A stretch of DNA of 64,000 nucleotides from Hellea sp. (lineage in GTDB: Bacteria > Pseudomonadota > Alphaproteobacteria > Caulobacterales > Maricaulaceae). This document shows positions 1-10,015 of this stretch, piece after piece (the first letter of the stretch is position 1; each line of letters starts with the position of its first letter). Position numbers and translations under genes: made by a program. Under the pieces are notes generated by a model. The model was not told the DNA's origin. It saw nothing but the letters and a program-made list of their open reading frames with translations, and ran no database searches. The stretch lies in contig JAOIVW010000007.1 of assembly GCA_028224375.1 (NCBI GenBank), positions 58,275 through 122,274 of the forward strand. Reading direction: 5' to 3'.

Positions 1-1059
1 TTCGCTGTCCAGATAGTTAAACGCGCCTTCCCATGATAGCTGCCAATCTTGCGAGGTGCCCGACTTCCAGCTATATTCCGCGCGGCCAATAAATTCGCCC
101 TCTTCGTCGAAGCGGTTAAAGATGGATCTGAATTCGTCTTCCCCTTCAGGAAAGGACACAAAAGAGTTGTTAAAATCGCTGTCTTCGAAGCTGTGCAAGC
201 CAATGAGTTTTAACGTGCCTTTGCCGAGCGGGAAGGCGTAGTCACCGCCGATTTCATATTCAAATTCGTCTTCGCCATTATCCGTAAAGCTCTGCCCTGT
301 TTGGCCTTCCGGCTGGACGGCTTGGAACATTTCGCGCACGCCCGTTCGAAGATTGTTTGTGCCTACCGTGAGATTCATGTTTGCGACATGTCCGTTATCC
401 GGCGTATAGGTCAGGTTGAGACTGGCTTCGGGGTTTTCCTGCGTGAAGAAGACATCCTCTTGCCGCTCTTCAAAGACGGTGCGATTGCCGTCAAAAAATT
501 CTTCTCGGCCGACTTCGTTAAAGGTGAATTGCCCTGCATCCAGAGCCGCTACGAATTCAAGATTACCCCGCGTGCCCGTCACAGAAATTTCGCCTTCCAT
601 GAGCTGCGGATCCGTTCCGTCTTCAAAACGTGCGGCGTAAGACCAACTACCGGATAATGTTCCGGCGACTTGTGTCGTAATAATGTTGGCAACTTGTCCT
701 GAAAGTCCCGGAATATCTAGGGAATCGCCGTCGAGAATGTCAATACGGGTTACGGATTCGGCGGGGATACGCCCTAAAATATCTCTTGCGTCAGACGATT
801 TAGAAGAGGGCCTTCGTCCATTGATGAGAAGGTTCAAGCTTGCTTGGCCTAATCCGCGTTCCCCGCCGCTGCTGCCCTGTATCGTGAAGCCGGGAAGGCG
901 CGCAACCATATCGCTGGCCGTGATAGGTTGAAATTGGTCAAAATAAGCGGGTTCAAAGCTCTCCTCGACTTCGCCGTCCAGATCGTTGTCTTGCGCATGG
1001 CTAACGTCACACGCAAAGGCAGCTATAAAAGCAGCAAAGCAAATGGCCGTTTTACGCAA
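1..1059 (-). CDS. TonB-dependent outer-membrane receptor, N-terminal part (runs off left edge)
   Basis: This is an open frame of 353 codons with no stop before base 1, so only the N-terminal part is visible. The start is a TTG at 1059-1057, with an AGGGGAAG Shine-Dalgarno just upstream and no in-frame ATG nearby. Residues 1-22 form a Sec signal peptide ending SHA/QDN. Residues from about 44 onward (ITASDMVARLPGF, then LNLLINGRRP and ESVTRIDILDG) match the plug-domain pattern of TonB-dependent receptors, and beta-strand-like sequence follows. Such receptors import siderophores, vitamins or glycans across the outer membrane using TonB energy. The substrate cannot be told from this part. It is transcribed divergently from the peptide transporter, with a 195-base promoter region between them. 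Confidence 0.85.
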   Translation of the reverse strand, partial: MRKTAICFAAFIAAFACDVSHAQDNDLDGEVEESFEPAYFDQFQPITASDMVARLPGFTIQGSSGGERGLGQASLNLLINGRRPSSKSSDARDILGRIPAESVTRIDILDGDSLDIPGLSGQVANIITTQVAGTLSGSWSYAARFEDGTDPQLMEGEISVTGTRGNLEFVAALDAGQFTFNEVGREEFFDGNRTVFEERQEDVFFTQENPEASLNLTYTPDNGHVANMNLTVGTNNLRTGVREMFQAVQPEGQTGQSFTDNGEDEFEYEIGGDYAFPLGKGTLKLIGLHSFEDSDFNNSFVSFPEGEDEFRSIFNRFDEEGEFIGRAEYSWKSGTSQDWQLSWEGAFNYLDSE

Positions 1060-1254
1060 TGACTTCCCCTACACTTAGTCAATAAACAACCTCATTAAGG
1101 TTATAAAAAAATATCTCAACCTCAATTTGCTACCGAATAGAAAATAAAACCCTAACGACCTAAAATTGGAGAGCAAAAATAACTTGTAAGCCCCGAATGG
1201 GCAGGGCAAAGAGTTGGAAAATAAAATTTACGAACTCTCAGGGGAGTCACGCGC

Positions 1255-2886
1255 ATGTTTTACATAATTTTGGGGTCTATAGCTGTTTTAGGTGTGGCGA
1301 TGTGCCTGTACCAAATGAGAAACCATCCTAAAGGTCTCTTTATTCTTTTCTTTGCGGAAATGTGGGAGCGGTTTTCTTATTATGGCATGCGGGCTTTACT
1401 TGTTCTGTATCTAACGAAACATTTCTTATTTACGGATGGGCAGGCTTACGGTATTTATGGGGCTTATACCACATTGGTTTACGTCACCCCTGTTATTGGC
1501 GGCGTGTTAGCGGACAGATATTTAGGACAACGAAAAGCCGTTCTATTTGGCGCTATTTTACTTGTCTTGGGCCATTTGGGTATGGCTTTCGAAGGGGAGC
1601 CTGTGACGGTCGCCGCTGAACGTAGCGGTTCTATCATGAATATTTTCTATCTTTCTCTTGCCCTCATCATTGCAGGTGTAGGCTTCTTGAAAGCTAATAT
1701 TTCCGCGATTGTTGGTGAGCTTTACGAGAAAACAGATGAACGCCGTGATGGCGCCTTTACGATTTTCTATGTCGGTATCAACTTAGGTGCTTTTGGCGGC
1801 GCGTTAATCGCAGGCGGCCTTGGCGAAACCTTTGGTTGGAAATACGGTTTTGGTCTGGCCGGTATCGGAATGCTCTTCGGCCTTATCGCCTTTATGTGGG
1901 GTAAACCACTGCTTCAAGGTGCGGGTGAACCGCCAAATCCTGCTGCGCTTACAGCGAAAAAGTTCGCGGGGCTTTCCACCGAGTGGATGATCTATTTGGC
2001 AACATTAGTTGGGGTTGGAGTTATTTGGTTTCTTATCCAAGATGAGGGTGCCGTTAAGTGGGTTCTTTATGCGGCTTTCGCAATTGTTTATCTCTACATT
2101 ATTATTTCGTCAGTCATCACTTTGCCGCCGCATCCGCGTAATCGAATATTTGCGGCCTTGATTTTAATCTCGGTGCAAGTTCTCTTCTGGGCACTATTCG
2201 AGCAAGCCGGGTCTTCGCTTTCACTCTTCACAGACCGTTCAGTTGACCGAACAATTTTCGGACAAGAGATTAAGACCTCTGTGTTCCAGTCACTCAATGC
2301 GATGTATATCGTTCTTCTGGGTCCACTTTTTGCAGCCCTTTGGGTTTGGCTAGGTAAGAGAAACATGGACCCCTCAGCGCCAGCAAAGTTTGGCTTAGGC
2401 GTTGTACAGCTTGGCCTGGGTTTCCTCGTCCTTGTCTGGGGCGCGACGGCTGCAGGCGCAAATATGACACCAGTTATATTTATCTTCTTGATATACCTTC
2501 TTCATACAACAGGTGAGCTTTGCTTATCTCCTGTGGGTCTTTCAGCCATGACACGCCTTTCAACGCCTAAGATGGTTGGTCTGATTATGGGCGCTTGGTT
2601 CTTAGCCTCAGGTTTTGGTAACTTCGCGGCGGCTCAGATTGCAAAACTTACGGCTGCAGATGGCGGCGGAGTCGAACAAGTCATAAGTGTCTACTCGACA
2701 GTCGGTAAGCTGGCAGTGGGTGTCGGCATTGCGTTAATCGTAATATCGCCGCTCATTAAAAAGATGATGCATTTAGATACACTCGATGCTGATACGAAGG
2801 CTTACAATGAGAAGCATGGTATCACTATGGACGGCGAAGATATGGTTGGTGAGCGTATGTCACCAACTGGTAAGCCTGTTTCATAG
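1255..2886 (+). CDS. POT/PTR-family proton-coupled oligopeptide transporter
   Basis: A 543-residue polytopic inner-membrane protein of the POT (PTR2) branch of the major facilitator superfamily, which imports di- and tripeptides with protons. The signature ExxERFxYYG is at residues 35-44 (EMWERFSYYG). The second family motif appears as GFLKANISAIVGELY, followed by FYVGINLGAFGG. Most POT proteins begin just before the ERF helix; this one has an extra hydrophobic N-terminal segment (residues 1-20). The ATG is supported by AGGGGAGTC upstream. It is a single gene ending in a strong bidirectional terminator. Specificity is inferred from the family only. Confidence 0.93.
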   Translation: MFYIILGSIAVLGVAMCLYQMRNHPKGLFILFFAEMWERFSYYGMRALLVLYLTKHFLFTDGQAYGIYGAYTTLVYVTPVIGGVLADRYLGQRKAVLFGAILLVLGHLGMAFEGEPVTVAAERSGSIMNIFYLSLALIIAGVGFLKANISAIVGELYEKTDERRDGAFTIFYVGINLGAFGGALIAGGLGETFGWKYGFGLAGIGMLFGLIAFMWGKPLLQGAGEPPNPAALTAKKFAGLSTEWMIYLATLVGVGVIWFLIQDEGAVKWVLYAAFAIVYLYIIISSVITLPPHPRNRIFAALILISVQVLFWALFEQAGSSLSLFTDRSVDRTIFGQEIKTSVFQSLNAMYIVLLGPLFAALWVWLGKRNMDPSAPAKFGLGVVQLGLGFLVLVWGATAAGANMTPVIFIFLIYLLHTTGELCLSPVGLSAMTRLSTPKMVGLIMGAWFLASGFGNFAAAQIAKLTAADGGGVEQVISVYSTVGKLAVGVGIALIVISPLIKKMMHLDTLDADTKAYNEKHGITMDGEDMVGERMSPTGKPVS

Positions 2887-2907
2887 CTTTAGGTTGATAA
2901 CCTAATA

Positions 2908-2937
2908 AAAAAGCCCGCTCGTTTGAGCGGGCTTTTT
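2908..2937. terminator. Bidirectional Rho-independent terminator
   Basis: A perfect 13-base inverted repeat (AAAAAGCCCGCTC / GAGCGGGCTTTTT) with a 4-base GTTT loop. It has A-runs and T-runs on both sides, so it can stop the peptide-transporter transcript on + and the DUF937 transcript on -. Confidence 0.92.
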
Positions 2938-2960
2938 CTTTATTTAAATATGACCGAGCT

Positions 2961-3641
2961 TTATCTGCGGTTCATTGCCATTTGCAGAATATCATCCATG
3001 ACAGATCCATCGCCATCAGCGTCTAGCATTTTACCAATCATGCCCATGCCTTGTTGATGGGCTTGTTGCTGCTGCTGAACGGCTTGGCGTTGCTGTTTGG
3101 CTTTGCCGCCTAGCACTGCGCTTAGAATGCCGCCTAAACCGCCGCCTGATGCGCTTTGATTACCGCCGCCCATAAGGTGTTGCATGGCCATGCCTGTTAG
3201 TGCCGATTGCATTGTCGGCTGCTTTGTCTGTTTGGATAGGCTACCCATTGCCATTGTTGCGACAAGGGGAAGAAGCTTTTTTAGCACGTCTGACCCGATG
3301 CCTGTTTTCTCGGCCGCACGACCAGCGACAGCGCGGGAGACGTCTTTTGAACCAAATAGGTGGCCGAGTATCGCATTGCCATCATTGACGGTTTGCGGCT
3401 GACCAAGCATTTGCGGATTTTCGAGATATTGCTCGTGCTGTCCGCCTTGAAGCGCGCCGAGTAAGCCCGCAAGCCCCTGCGGGTTAGCTGTGTTTTGCTT
3501 TAGCGCGGATGAAATCGCTGGCAATAAAGCCGCAATCGCGCTTTGGCTCTGCTGTTGGTTTAATCCAAGCTGTGCACCCGCTTGTTGGGCTATTGCGCCG
3601 CCTTGGGCGCTCATTATCATATCAAGTAAATTCATCGCCAT
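2961..3641 (-). CDS. DUF937-family protein of unknown function
   Basis: A 226-residue protein with the DUF937 pattern: an N-terminal MNLLDMIMSAQGG stretch, repeated Ala/Leu-rich helices (SQSAIAALLPAISSALKQN), then a central block around VLKKLLPLVATMAMGSL. The C-terminal third is rich in Gln and Gly and ends in a DGDGSVMDDILQ segment that resembles a calcium-binding loop. No signal peptide or membrane helix is seen, so it is probably cytosolic. The ATG at 3641 has GGAGGAGAG upstream. No function is known; DUF937 proteins are widespread in proteobacteria. It shares the downstream terminator with the convergent transporter gene. Confidence 0.8.
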   Translation of the reverse strand: MAMNLLDMIMSAQGGAIAQQAGAQLGLNQQQSQSAIAALLPAISSALKQNTANPQGLAGLLGALQGGQHEQYLENPQMLGQPQTVNDGNAILGHLFGSKDVSRAVAGRAAEKTGIGSDVLKKLLPLVATMAMGSLSKQTKQPTMQSALTGMAMQHLMGGGNQSASGGGLGGILSAVLGGKAKQQRQAVQQQQQAHQQGMGMIGKMLDADGDGSVMDDILQMAMNRR

Positions 3642-3691
3642 TGTGGCTCTCCTCCATATTACCTGACCGCTCTATAGAGGATGAAGTCTAA

Positions 3692-4633
3692 TTAGCCAAA
3701 CAATTTGGACACCGACTCATCATTAGCAATACGGCGAATAGCTTCGCCCATCAGCGTTGAGATGGATACTTCGCGAATACGCTCACATGTTTTGACTTTA
3801 TCGGGCTGGGAAATCGAATCTGTTATGACAAGTTCTGTCAGCTCTGATTTATTGATGCGCTCAACGGCAGGGTCTGAAAGCACGCCGTGGGTGATATAGG
3901 CGGAAACTGAATTGGCGCCGTGATCTTTTAGCGCTTTGGCCGCGTTACACAGCGTGCCCCCTGAATCGATAATGTCATCATAAAGAATACAGGTCCGGCC
4001 TGCGACGTCGCCGATAATGTTCATAACTTCCGACTCGCCCGCTTTGGGACGTCTCTTGTCAACAATGGCGATGTCGGCATCAAATTGCTTGGCGATAGAG
4101 CGCGTGCGCACCACACCGCCTGTATCAGGCGAGACGAAAAGAAGTTTTGCGCGGTCTTTTTTGGAAAAGCGGTCTTTGATGTCATCGACAAAGACTGGCT
4201 GTCCGAAGAGATTATCCGTCGGGATGTCAAAGAAGCCTTGTATCTGGCCTGCATGAAGGTCAGCCGTCAGAACACGGTGCGCGCCAGCTTTGGAAATCAG
4301 GTTCGCGACAAGCTTGGCGGAAATTGGTGTGCGCCCGCCTGTCTTACGGTCTTGGCGGGCATAACCGAAATAGGGCAGAACAGCCGTGATGCGTTTCGCG
4401 GAGGCGCGAACCAGAGCGTCAATCAAGATAAGCAATTCCATCAAATGGTCATTGGCCGGGGCGGAAGTTGGCTGGATGAGAAAAATATCTTCGCCGCGCA
4501 CATTCTCATTGATTTTGGCGAAGATTTCCTGATCGCGAAAGCGCTCAATATCAACTTGTGTTAAGGGGACGTCGAGCACATCAGCTATGCTGCGCGCCAA
4601 GGGTTCATTGGCGGTTCCGCTAATCAATTTCAT
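3692..4633 (-). CDS. prs: Ribose-phosphate pyrophosphokinase (PRPP synthase)
   Basis: Transfers pyrophosphate from ATP to ribose 5-phosphate to give PRPP for nucleotide, His, Trp and NAD synthesis. It has 313 residues, typical of class I bacterial enzymes. Recognisable segments are [12 protein letters not shown] at the N-terminus, the ATP-site region [10 protein letters not shown], the catalytic flexible loop before [10 protein letters not shown], and the PRPP loop [17 protein letters not shown] four codons upstream is also open, but the ATG at 4633 is better spaced from GAAGGTG and gives the usual family N-terminus. It appears monocistronic, about 70 bases downstream of pgeF on the same strand. 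Confidence 0.96.
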   Translation of the reverse strand: MKLISGTANEPLARSIADVLDVPLTQVDIERFRDQEIFAKINENVRGEDIFLIQPTSAPANDHLMELLILIDALVRASAKRITAVLPYFGYARQDRKTGGRTPISAKLVANLISKAGAHRVLTADLHAGQIQGFFDIPTDNLFGQPVFVDDIKDRFSKKDRAKLLFVSPDTGGVVRTRSIAKQFDADIAIVDKRRPKAGESEVMNIIGDVAGRTCILYDDIIDSGGTLCNAAKALKDHGANSVSAYITHGVLSDPAVERINKSELTELVITDSISQPDKVKTCERIREVSISTLMGEAIRRIANDESVSKLFG

Positions 4634-4703
4634 GGGCTCATTCACCTTCGAGCTATGTGTATTATTTGTGAACGTCCTTAAGGCGGCGATGGCGTAATGT
4701 AAA

Positions 4704-5474
4704 TCACGCTTTCAGCATAATAGCAGAAATATTTCGTCCATAATCGCCGAGCACCTTATGGGTGTTGTAACGATAGCTAAAATACGCCTCAGGTTGGGCA
4801 TAAGTGCAGTCGAGTAGGGCGTCTATATGGGTGATTCCATCCTTGCGAAGCTTGGCCAAAATGAATCGTTTTAAGTCGAAATGAGGTTTTTGATTCGGGC
4901 CGAGCCGAAAGAACCTGTCATGGGCTTCGTTTTCGGCCACGAATGTATCGCGGTAATCATGGCCGACCTCATAGCTGTCCTGACTAATACAGGGACCCAG
5001 TACGGCGTGGATATTATCACGGGTCGCGCCGAGGCTTTCCATGGCGCGTATGGTTTCTGTGGTGATGCCCGCTAAGGCCCCGCGCCAACCTGCATGGCAA
5101 GCCCCGATGATGCGGGCTTTGGGGTCACAGAATAAGACTGGGCCGCAATCTGCCGCGAGGGCGGAAATAGCCAGCCCCGCTGTTTTCGTTACGAGCCCGT
5201 CAGCTTTGGGCGGCGCGCCTGTAAAGGGGGCGTCCACAATCAAAACTTCCGTGCTGTGTATTTGCGAGAGGCTCAGCAGCTTTGGTTCAGAGGTTCCAAG
5301 AGCCTCGGCGACCCGTTTGCGGTTCTCGGCTACATTTTCAGAAGAATCTTGCGAGCCTTTACCAACATTCAGGCTGGCATATTGATCCTTCGAGACGCCG
5401 CCTTTTCGTCCAAAAAACCCATGAGAGATACCGTCATGCTCAAGGAGACTGTGTGTTTTAAACGGGACGCTCAT
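4704..5474 (-). CDS. pgeF: Peptidoglycan editing factor / purine nucleoside phosphorylase family (YfiH, LACC1-like)
   Basis: A 256-residue member of the YfiH/DUF152 family. Members are copper- or zinc-containing enzymes with purine nucleoside phosphorylase and adenosine deaminase activity; in E. coli the protein also prevents misincorporation of amino acids into peptidoglycan. The metal-ligand pattern is present: His in SQIHSTEV, Cys in AADCGPVLF and His in ACHAGWRG. The start codon overlaps the midA stop by four bases (ATGA), so the pair is translationally coupled. The lgt-midA-pgeF order is common in alphaproteobacteria. Confidence 0.9.
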   Translation of the reverse strand: MSVPFKTHSLLEHDGISHGFFGRKGGVSKDQYASLNVGKGSQDSSENVAENRKRVAEALGTSEPKLLSLSQIHSTEVLIVDAPFTGAPPKADGLVTKTAGLAISALAADCGPVLFCDPKARIIGACHAGWRGALAGITTETIRAMESLGATRDNIHAVLGPCISQDSYEVGHDYRDTFVAENEAHDRFFRLGPNQKPHFDLKRFILAKLRKDGITHIDALLDCTYAQPEAYFSYRYNTHKVLGDYGRNISAIMLKA

Positions 5475-6583
5475 GCCATCTCCCGAAATCCAAGCGGCAG
5501 GCCGAGGCCTTCAGATTGAAAGCAAATGGCTTTAAACAGCTCACCCATTTCATCTGACGCGGTTAAGCGGTGGAGCTGCCGCGCGATTTTATCTTTTGAC
5601 TCGGGCTTAGCACGGGAGAGAGCAACGGCGCGCATTTCAAGACCAAGCTTTGAGAGGAATTCGCGCTGCGGGACAGCCGTGGTGACAGGAAGCATGGCGG
5701 CTTTCGCTAACTCCACCAAAGCACCGAAATCTACACGCGCGGTTAAATCCGTATTGCCAGGGTCTGAAAAGACGCCGACTTTCTCATGCCGTTTCAGCGC
5801 TTGGAGGGTGTCGCCAAATTCTGTTTCCTCAGGCCCGTAATCAATGAAAAGCGCGCGGCCACTATCCGCTTCGAAGCGCTGTTTGATCTGATCAACAATT
5901 TGGGCATTTGCGGGACAAATTTCGAGCAGGTCTTCATTTTTCGCGTCTTCCTGTGCTTCAGGGAGCGTGGCTTGCAGACCTTCTGATATGACAGCAGGCG
6001 AGACGCCAAAGCGCAATGTCTTTCCATCAAGGGCCACCATGCGTTCTTGCCAGCCCCCGCGTCCTGCAAAGCGGTCTTTCTGAATAAATTGACGAATGGG
6101 AAGACAGTCCAGAAATTCGTTACCAATTATGATGGTTGGGCCTTTCGGCGCTTTATCAAGACTAGCGGCCCAACTTATCGGGCAGGGGATATCGCCCAGT
6201 GTTTTGGCTTGAACGGCTTCGAGGGCGGGTGAGGCTTCGACGAGCGTGACGTGAACGGCCGCCAAAAAACCTTTATCCAGCTGCGCCGCGCGGAGGATAT
6301 CACTCATCATAATGCCGCGCCCGGGGCCGAGCTCTATAAGCTGCACGGTTTCAGGGCGGCCCATGTCCTGCCAGCTTTGAATGCACCACAGGCCAATAAC
6401 CTCGCCAAACATCTGGCTGATTTCAGGGGCGGTGATAAAATCCCCATCAGAGCCCAGCGGGTCGCGAGTGGGGTAATAGCCGTGCACGGGATCAAGCAAG
6501 CATATGGTTATATATTCGGCCACGCTGAGCGGGCCTTCGGCTTTAATTTTGGCGATGAGCCGCTCTTTAAGCGGGTTTGTCAT
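5471..6583 (-). CDS. MidA/NDUFAF7-family SAM-dependent protein arginine methyltransferase
   Basis: A 370-residue class I methyltransferase of the former DUF185 family. The mitochondrial homologue NDUFAF7 (MidA) dimethylates an arginine of NDUFS2 during complex I assembly, so a role in respiratory complex I is likely but inferred. SAM motif I is ELGPGRGIMMSDILRA, and the conserved entry segment is DGDFITAPEISQMFGE. The longest frame starts 21 codons earlier, but MTNPLKERL at 6583 fits the family and overlaps the end of lgt by 17 bases, as expected in a tight operon. It ends in an ATGA overlap with pgeF. Confidence 0.88.
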   Translation of the reverse strand: MTNPLKERLIAKIKAEGPLSVAEYITICLLDPVHGYYPTRDPLGSDGDFITAPEISQMFGEVIGLWCIQSWQDMGRPETVQLIELGPGRGIMMSDILRAAQLDKGFLAAVHVTLVEASPALEAVQAKTLGDIPCPISWAASLDKAPKGPTIIIGNEFLDCLPIRQFIQKDRFAGRGGWQERMVALDGKTLRFGVSPAVISEGLQATLPEAQEDAKNEDLLEICPANAQIVDQIKQRFEADSGRALFIDYGPEETEFGDTLQALKRHEKVGVFSDPGNTDLTARVDFGALVELAKAAMLPVTTAVPQREFLSKLGLEMRAVALSRAKPESKDKIARQLHRLTASDEMGELFKAICFQSEGLGLPLGFREMA

Positions 6584-7454
6584 CAACACGCTTTGGAGAA
6601 ACAGGCGAGCGTCGCATCGCCCATATGACAATGGCGAGCCCAACAAAGAACATAGGGAGCGAATAAGTCATACCGCGCGTGAGCGGGCCAAACATGGTCG
6701 CGTCAGGCTCTCTGAAAAACTCCACGAAAAAACGAAATAGACCATACATTAGGATAAAGGCCCCTGCGCATATACCGGGTTTTGTCAGAGCTTTGTATCT
6801 GGTGCACAGAAACCGCAGCACGAGGAAAATGACGATGCCTTCAAGGAAGGCCTCATAAAGCTGGCTAGGGTGGCGGGGTTGGCTGTCAGGCGCGGTGCTA
6901 AAAATAAAGCCCCAAGGTACATCAGTCACCCGGCCATAAAGCTCTTGGTTTACAAAGTTACCAAGAAAGCGCACGGCTAGTAATCCGAGCGGCGCGCCTA
7001 TCGCGGTAACATCTGCAATACGCCAGAGATCGAGTTTCTTACGTCGATGCGTGTAATAAACCGCCGCGCAAACACCGAGAAAGCCTCCATGAAAACTCAT
7101 GCCGCCATCCCAAATTTTGAAAATTTCAAGCGGAGCCTCCCAAATTGTCGAGGTGCTATAAAACAGAATATATCCAATACGTCCGCCGGCTATGATGCCG
7201 ACGAGACAATATGTCAGCAGGTCTTGCAAAATCATCTTAGACGGGACGAGCTCAGGCTTTCGTGTGGCGCCATTAACAATCCAAACATCACGTCTTTTAG
7301 CCATAGACGCAGCGTAAAAATAAGCCCCGTAAATACCGATAATATAGGAAATGCCATACCATTTCACCGATAATGGCCCAATGCTAAAGGCTTCGGACTT
7401 AATCCATGTCGGAAAAGTTATCGCTCCGAACATATCTATCAGCGCTGTGAGCAT
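6567..7454 (-). CDS. lgt: Phosphatidylglycerol--prolipoprotein diacylglyceryl transferase
   Basis: Inner-membrane enzyme that transfers diacylglycerol from phosphatidylglycerol to the lipobox cysteine of prolipoproteins, the first step of lipoprotein maturation. It has 295 residues with about seven hydrophobic segments. The Lgt signature appears as GGRIGYILFY, the HGGFLG motif, VRFLGNFVNQELYGR and HPSQLYEAFLEG. It is the first gene of the lgt-midA-pgeF operon and diverges from ubiK across about 116 bases. The Shine-Dalgarno is weak, but the start agrees with the family N-terminus. Confidence 0.95.
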   Translation of the reverse strand: MLTALIDMFGAITFPTWIKSEAFSIGPLSVKWYGISYIIGIYGAYFYAASMAKRRDVWIVNGATRKPELVPSKMILQDLLTYCLVGIIAGGRIGYILFYSTSTIWEAPLEIFKIWDGGMSFHGGFLGVCAAVYYTHRRKKLDLWRIADVTAIGAPLGLLAVRFLGNFVNQELYGRVTDVPWGFIFSTAPDSQPRHPSQLYEAFLEGIVIFLVLRFLCTRYKALTKPGICAGAFILMYGLFRFFVEFFREPDATMFGPLTRGMTYSLPMFFVGLAIVIWAMRRSPVSPKRVDDKPA

Positions 7455-7570
7455 AGAGGAGGGGCCTTGTTAACCGTGCGTCAGTTTGTTTGCGATTCAA
7501 TCTAGAAAAACTGTTAGCCTGTGCCTATCTATATTAAAAGAAAAATTAGAGGCCTTAAAAGGATAAGACC

Positions 7571-7831
7571 ATGCAAAGCAAATCCAGACCCCTTGATGAT
7601 TTAACGAACCTGATGACCAACGCTGTCGGCGCGGTCAAAGGCGTGGGCGACGAGATGAAAGCCATGGGCCGGTCGCAAGCCGAAAAGATTATCGCGGATT
7701 TGGACTTAGTCGGGCGTGATGAATTTGAAGTGCTGAAAACGCAATTGTTCAACTCGAAGGAAGAAATTGCGAAATTGACGAAGGATGTGAAGTCGCTGAA
7801 AGCTGCGCTGAAAAAGGCGACCGCTAAATAA
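7571..7831 (+). CDS. ubiK: UbiK/BMFP-family accessory factor
   Basis: A small 86-residue, highly helical protein of the BMFP (YqiC) family. UbiK helps assemble the aerobic ubiquinone-biosynthesis complex and binds UbiJ and lipids. The sequence shows the expected amphipathic N-terminal helix (LDDLTNLMTNAVGAVKGVGDEMKA), the VGRDEFEVLK segment and a C-terminal coiled coil ending in Ala/Lys. AAAGGATAAG lies just upstream of the ATG. The assignment is by sequence pattern; homologues are short and variable. Confidence 0.8.
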   Translation: MQSKSRPLDDLTNLMTNAVGAVKGVGDEMKAMGRSQAEKIIADLDLVGRDEFEVLKTQLFNSKEEIAKLTKDVKSLKAALKKATAK

Positions 7832-7955
7832 AGGTGTCACGATTTAGGCCAAACTCAGAGATGGGTGAAAATCTATAGGCCTAACGCGTATCTTTATTAA
7901 AACCGCAAGCGATTTAAAGACGCTCGTCTGCGGTTAGTATCGTTTGAGTCTATTC

Positions 7956-9758
7956 CTAACTTGTGATCACGCCCTCTTTGATGAAGAGATCGCGCGCTTT
8001 GGAAACAGCCTCAGGATTACGAATCGAAATTTTGAGAACGAACATGATACCATCGTTTCCCTTTGCCCTTTGTCCAGCGTCCACCCTGTCTATTTTAGAC
8101 CGGTACTTCGCCATTCCTGGCTCATCATCATTCGCGACGGCCGCCAGATACTCATAGATATAACTATAGGGAACCCCTGAGAGCAGCGAAGCCACGTTTT
8201 TCATGCCCTCTTTGTCGTCATTCCGCAACGCCCAAGCGAAGTCAGGAAGATAAAAACTTCCGGCTAGAGACGGGGCGCGCTCGCGCGCTTCCTTCGAAAG
8301 TGATAAGGCTCGGTCCCAGTCACCAACATCGGCAAGAAGGTGGCTAACCCAAGCCAAGTAGAGCGGGTTTCCGGGATTGGCACGACGCGCTAACTCCGCG
8401 TGTTTTAAGGCGTCGTCAACGCTCCCACCATTCGCCATAAGGGTAGAGGAATATAAATATTGTACATTTCCGATGTCAGGCGCCAAATCCGCTGCACGCT
8501 TCACCATTTCTAAGCCGTCCGCGGGATTGATATCAGGATTGAGGTCCTGCGCTCTGTGAAACTTCGGGTCTGATTTTGTGGCCCAAATCGTCATCGACCC
8601 TAAGTTTGCAAGAAGGAGAGGGTCATCAGGGTTGTCCTCCAGATTCGCATTTAAACAGGTATAGGCGGCCTTGAATTTTGCCGGCGTTTTTTGAGGGTCG
8701 TATTGAAACTTGTCCGTCAAAAGGAGGCACTGATATTGGTTAAGATCAGAAAGGCTCATCGTGCCGTCCGAAAACCCAGCCTCGATCTGTTTCACACTCT
8801 CTTGAGGGATCACGCCTCCCAAGCCTGCGAAGTCTCCGCTTAACTCGGTCGCGATCTTGGATAACTCGTCAGAGTATCCGGATGACCCCGGAGAGCGTTT
8901 TATCTCTTTTTCAAAAAGAATGGAGCCATCAGCCAAATCAACAAGTTTGATAGAAAGACTGAGTTCAGGCTCGACGGATATCATTTCCCCTGAGACCGCA
9001 TAGCTATAAGGGCCATCATTTACTTCACCGTCCTTTGGCAAAGTCTCGTAAACCTCGTCGTATCTCACAGGTCTGACAAGTGGGAAGTGCGTCAAGTCTT
9101 GGACGAGCATAGATTGAAGGCGATCTTCGAGAAAATCATATTCCGCGTTACCTGTTTCGTTCGTGAAGGGTCTGACCGCAATCTTCGGGTAGGAGGAGAC
9201 GGAAACATTCTCTTGGTTTGATGGAGATTGAATAGGCTCAACTTCGGCTTGCACCAGCGCCTTTGGCGACAATTTCGAAAGGGCCGAGACACCGATATAT
9301 AATGCAGGAATAGCAGCCAACAGCGCTAAAATTAAAGCGGGCCGTTTAAAAGATTTAGACTTACGGATAGTTGACGGCTCTGCGCTGTATTGGGTCGCCT
9401 TTTTATCGTGAGCCTCATTAGGCGTTATGGTAGGCGTTACGGTGATCTGGTAGCCACCTTTAGGCATCGTCAAGATTACGGAGTCGCGTGCCGGATGTTC
9501 AATGTAATAGTCGCGTAGCATAGATCGGATGCGCCGCGCAGTTACACGTACCAGAGTATCTTGACTTGGATCGAAGTCGGCGCCTTTTTCAAATACGTCC
9601 TGCGCAATGGTCGTGCCGTTTAATCGCTCTGCGCGTCCTTCCAACGTTTCAATTGTCACATATTTTAAAAAACTACTCGCGCGTTCGCTGGACCGAAAGG
9701 TCTCAGACGCGAGGATATTGTCGAGTGTTTCAATTATGTCTTCGTCAGAATAGGTCAA
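7956..9758 (-). CDS. Membrane-anchored winged-helix regulator with TolB/FlgO-like and TPR periplasmic region
   Basis: About 600 residues. The first ~105 form a winged-helix-type domain (SDEDIIETLDNILAS...FLKYVTIETLEGRA...DTLVRVTARRIRSML...MPKGGYQI), like the one on CadC/adenylate-cyclase-type one-component regulators. One membrane helix follows at about 145-165, then a TolB/FlgO-like fold (IAVRPFTNETG...LEDRLQSMLVQDL) and TPR-like helices to the C-terminus. This suggests a cytoplasmic DNA-binding head with a periplasmic sensor; ligand and targets are unknown. A GTG at 9770 is also open but has no Shine-Dalgarno, whereas TTG at 9758 is preceded by GGGGAG at good spacing. The gene stands alone. 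Confidence 0.7.
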   Translation of the reverse strand: MTYSDEDIIETLDNILASETFRSSERASSFLKYVTIETLEGRAERLNGTTIAQDVFEKGADFDPSQDTLVRVTARRIRSMLRDYYIEHPARDSVILTMPKGGYQITVTPTITPNEAHDKKATQYSAEPSTIRKSKSFKRPALILALLAAIPALYIGVSALSKLSPKALVQAEVEPIQSPSNQENVSVSSYPKIAVRPFTNETGNAEYDFLEDRLQSMLVQDLTHFPLVRPVRYDEVYETLPKDGEVNDGPYSYAVSGEMISVEPELSLSIKLVDLADGSILFEKEIKRSPGSSGYSDELSKIATELSGDFAGLGGVIPQESVKQIEAGFSDGTMSLSDLNQYQCLLLTDKFQYDPQKTPAKFKAAYTCLNANLEDNPDDPLLLANLGSMTIWATKSDPKFHRAQDLNPDINPADGLEMVKRAADLAPDIGNVQYLYSSTLMANGGSVDDALKHAELARRANPGNPLYLAWVSHLLADVGDWDRALSLSKEARERAPSLAGSFYLPDFAWALRNDDKEGMKNVASLLSGVPYSYIYEYLAAVANDDEPGMAKYRSKIDRVDAGQRAKGNDGIMFVLKISIRNPEAVSKARDLFIKEGVITS

Positions 9759-10015
9759 GATACTCCCCACGATAGGTCAAGGTACCCCCATAACAATCGA
9801 AGCTACCACATTTCCGAAAAAATACTAGTTTTAGTTTAAGGTCGCCGATTAGCAATTCACGCGGACTCTCGAACTTAAGTCACTGTGGCAGTATTCAGGT
9901 GCACGGCTAGATATGTTTTAACACATAATACCGAAATAAACGCAATTTTCAGGGCCCTGACTTTACGATTAACATTACAGAAATCTAATAAAACCTAAGC
10001 CAAATGTGCCTTTCC

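Noticed and set aside
4085..4564. 159-codon plus-strand ORF opposite prs
   Set aside because: Antisense to conserved prs sequence; no independent support.
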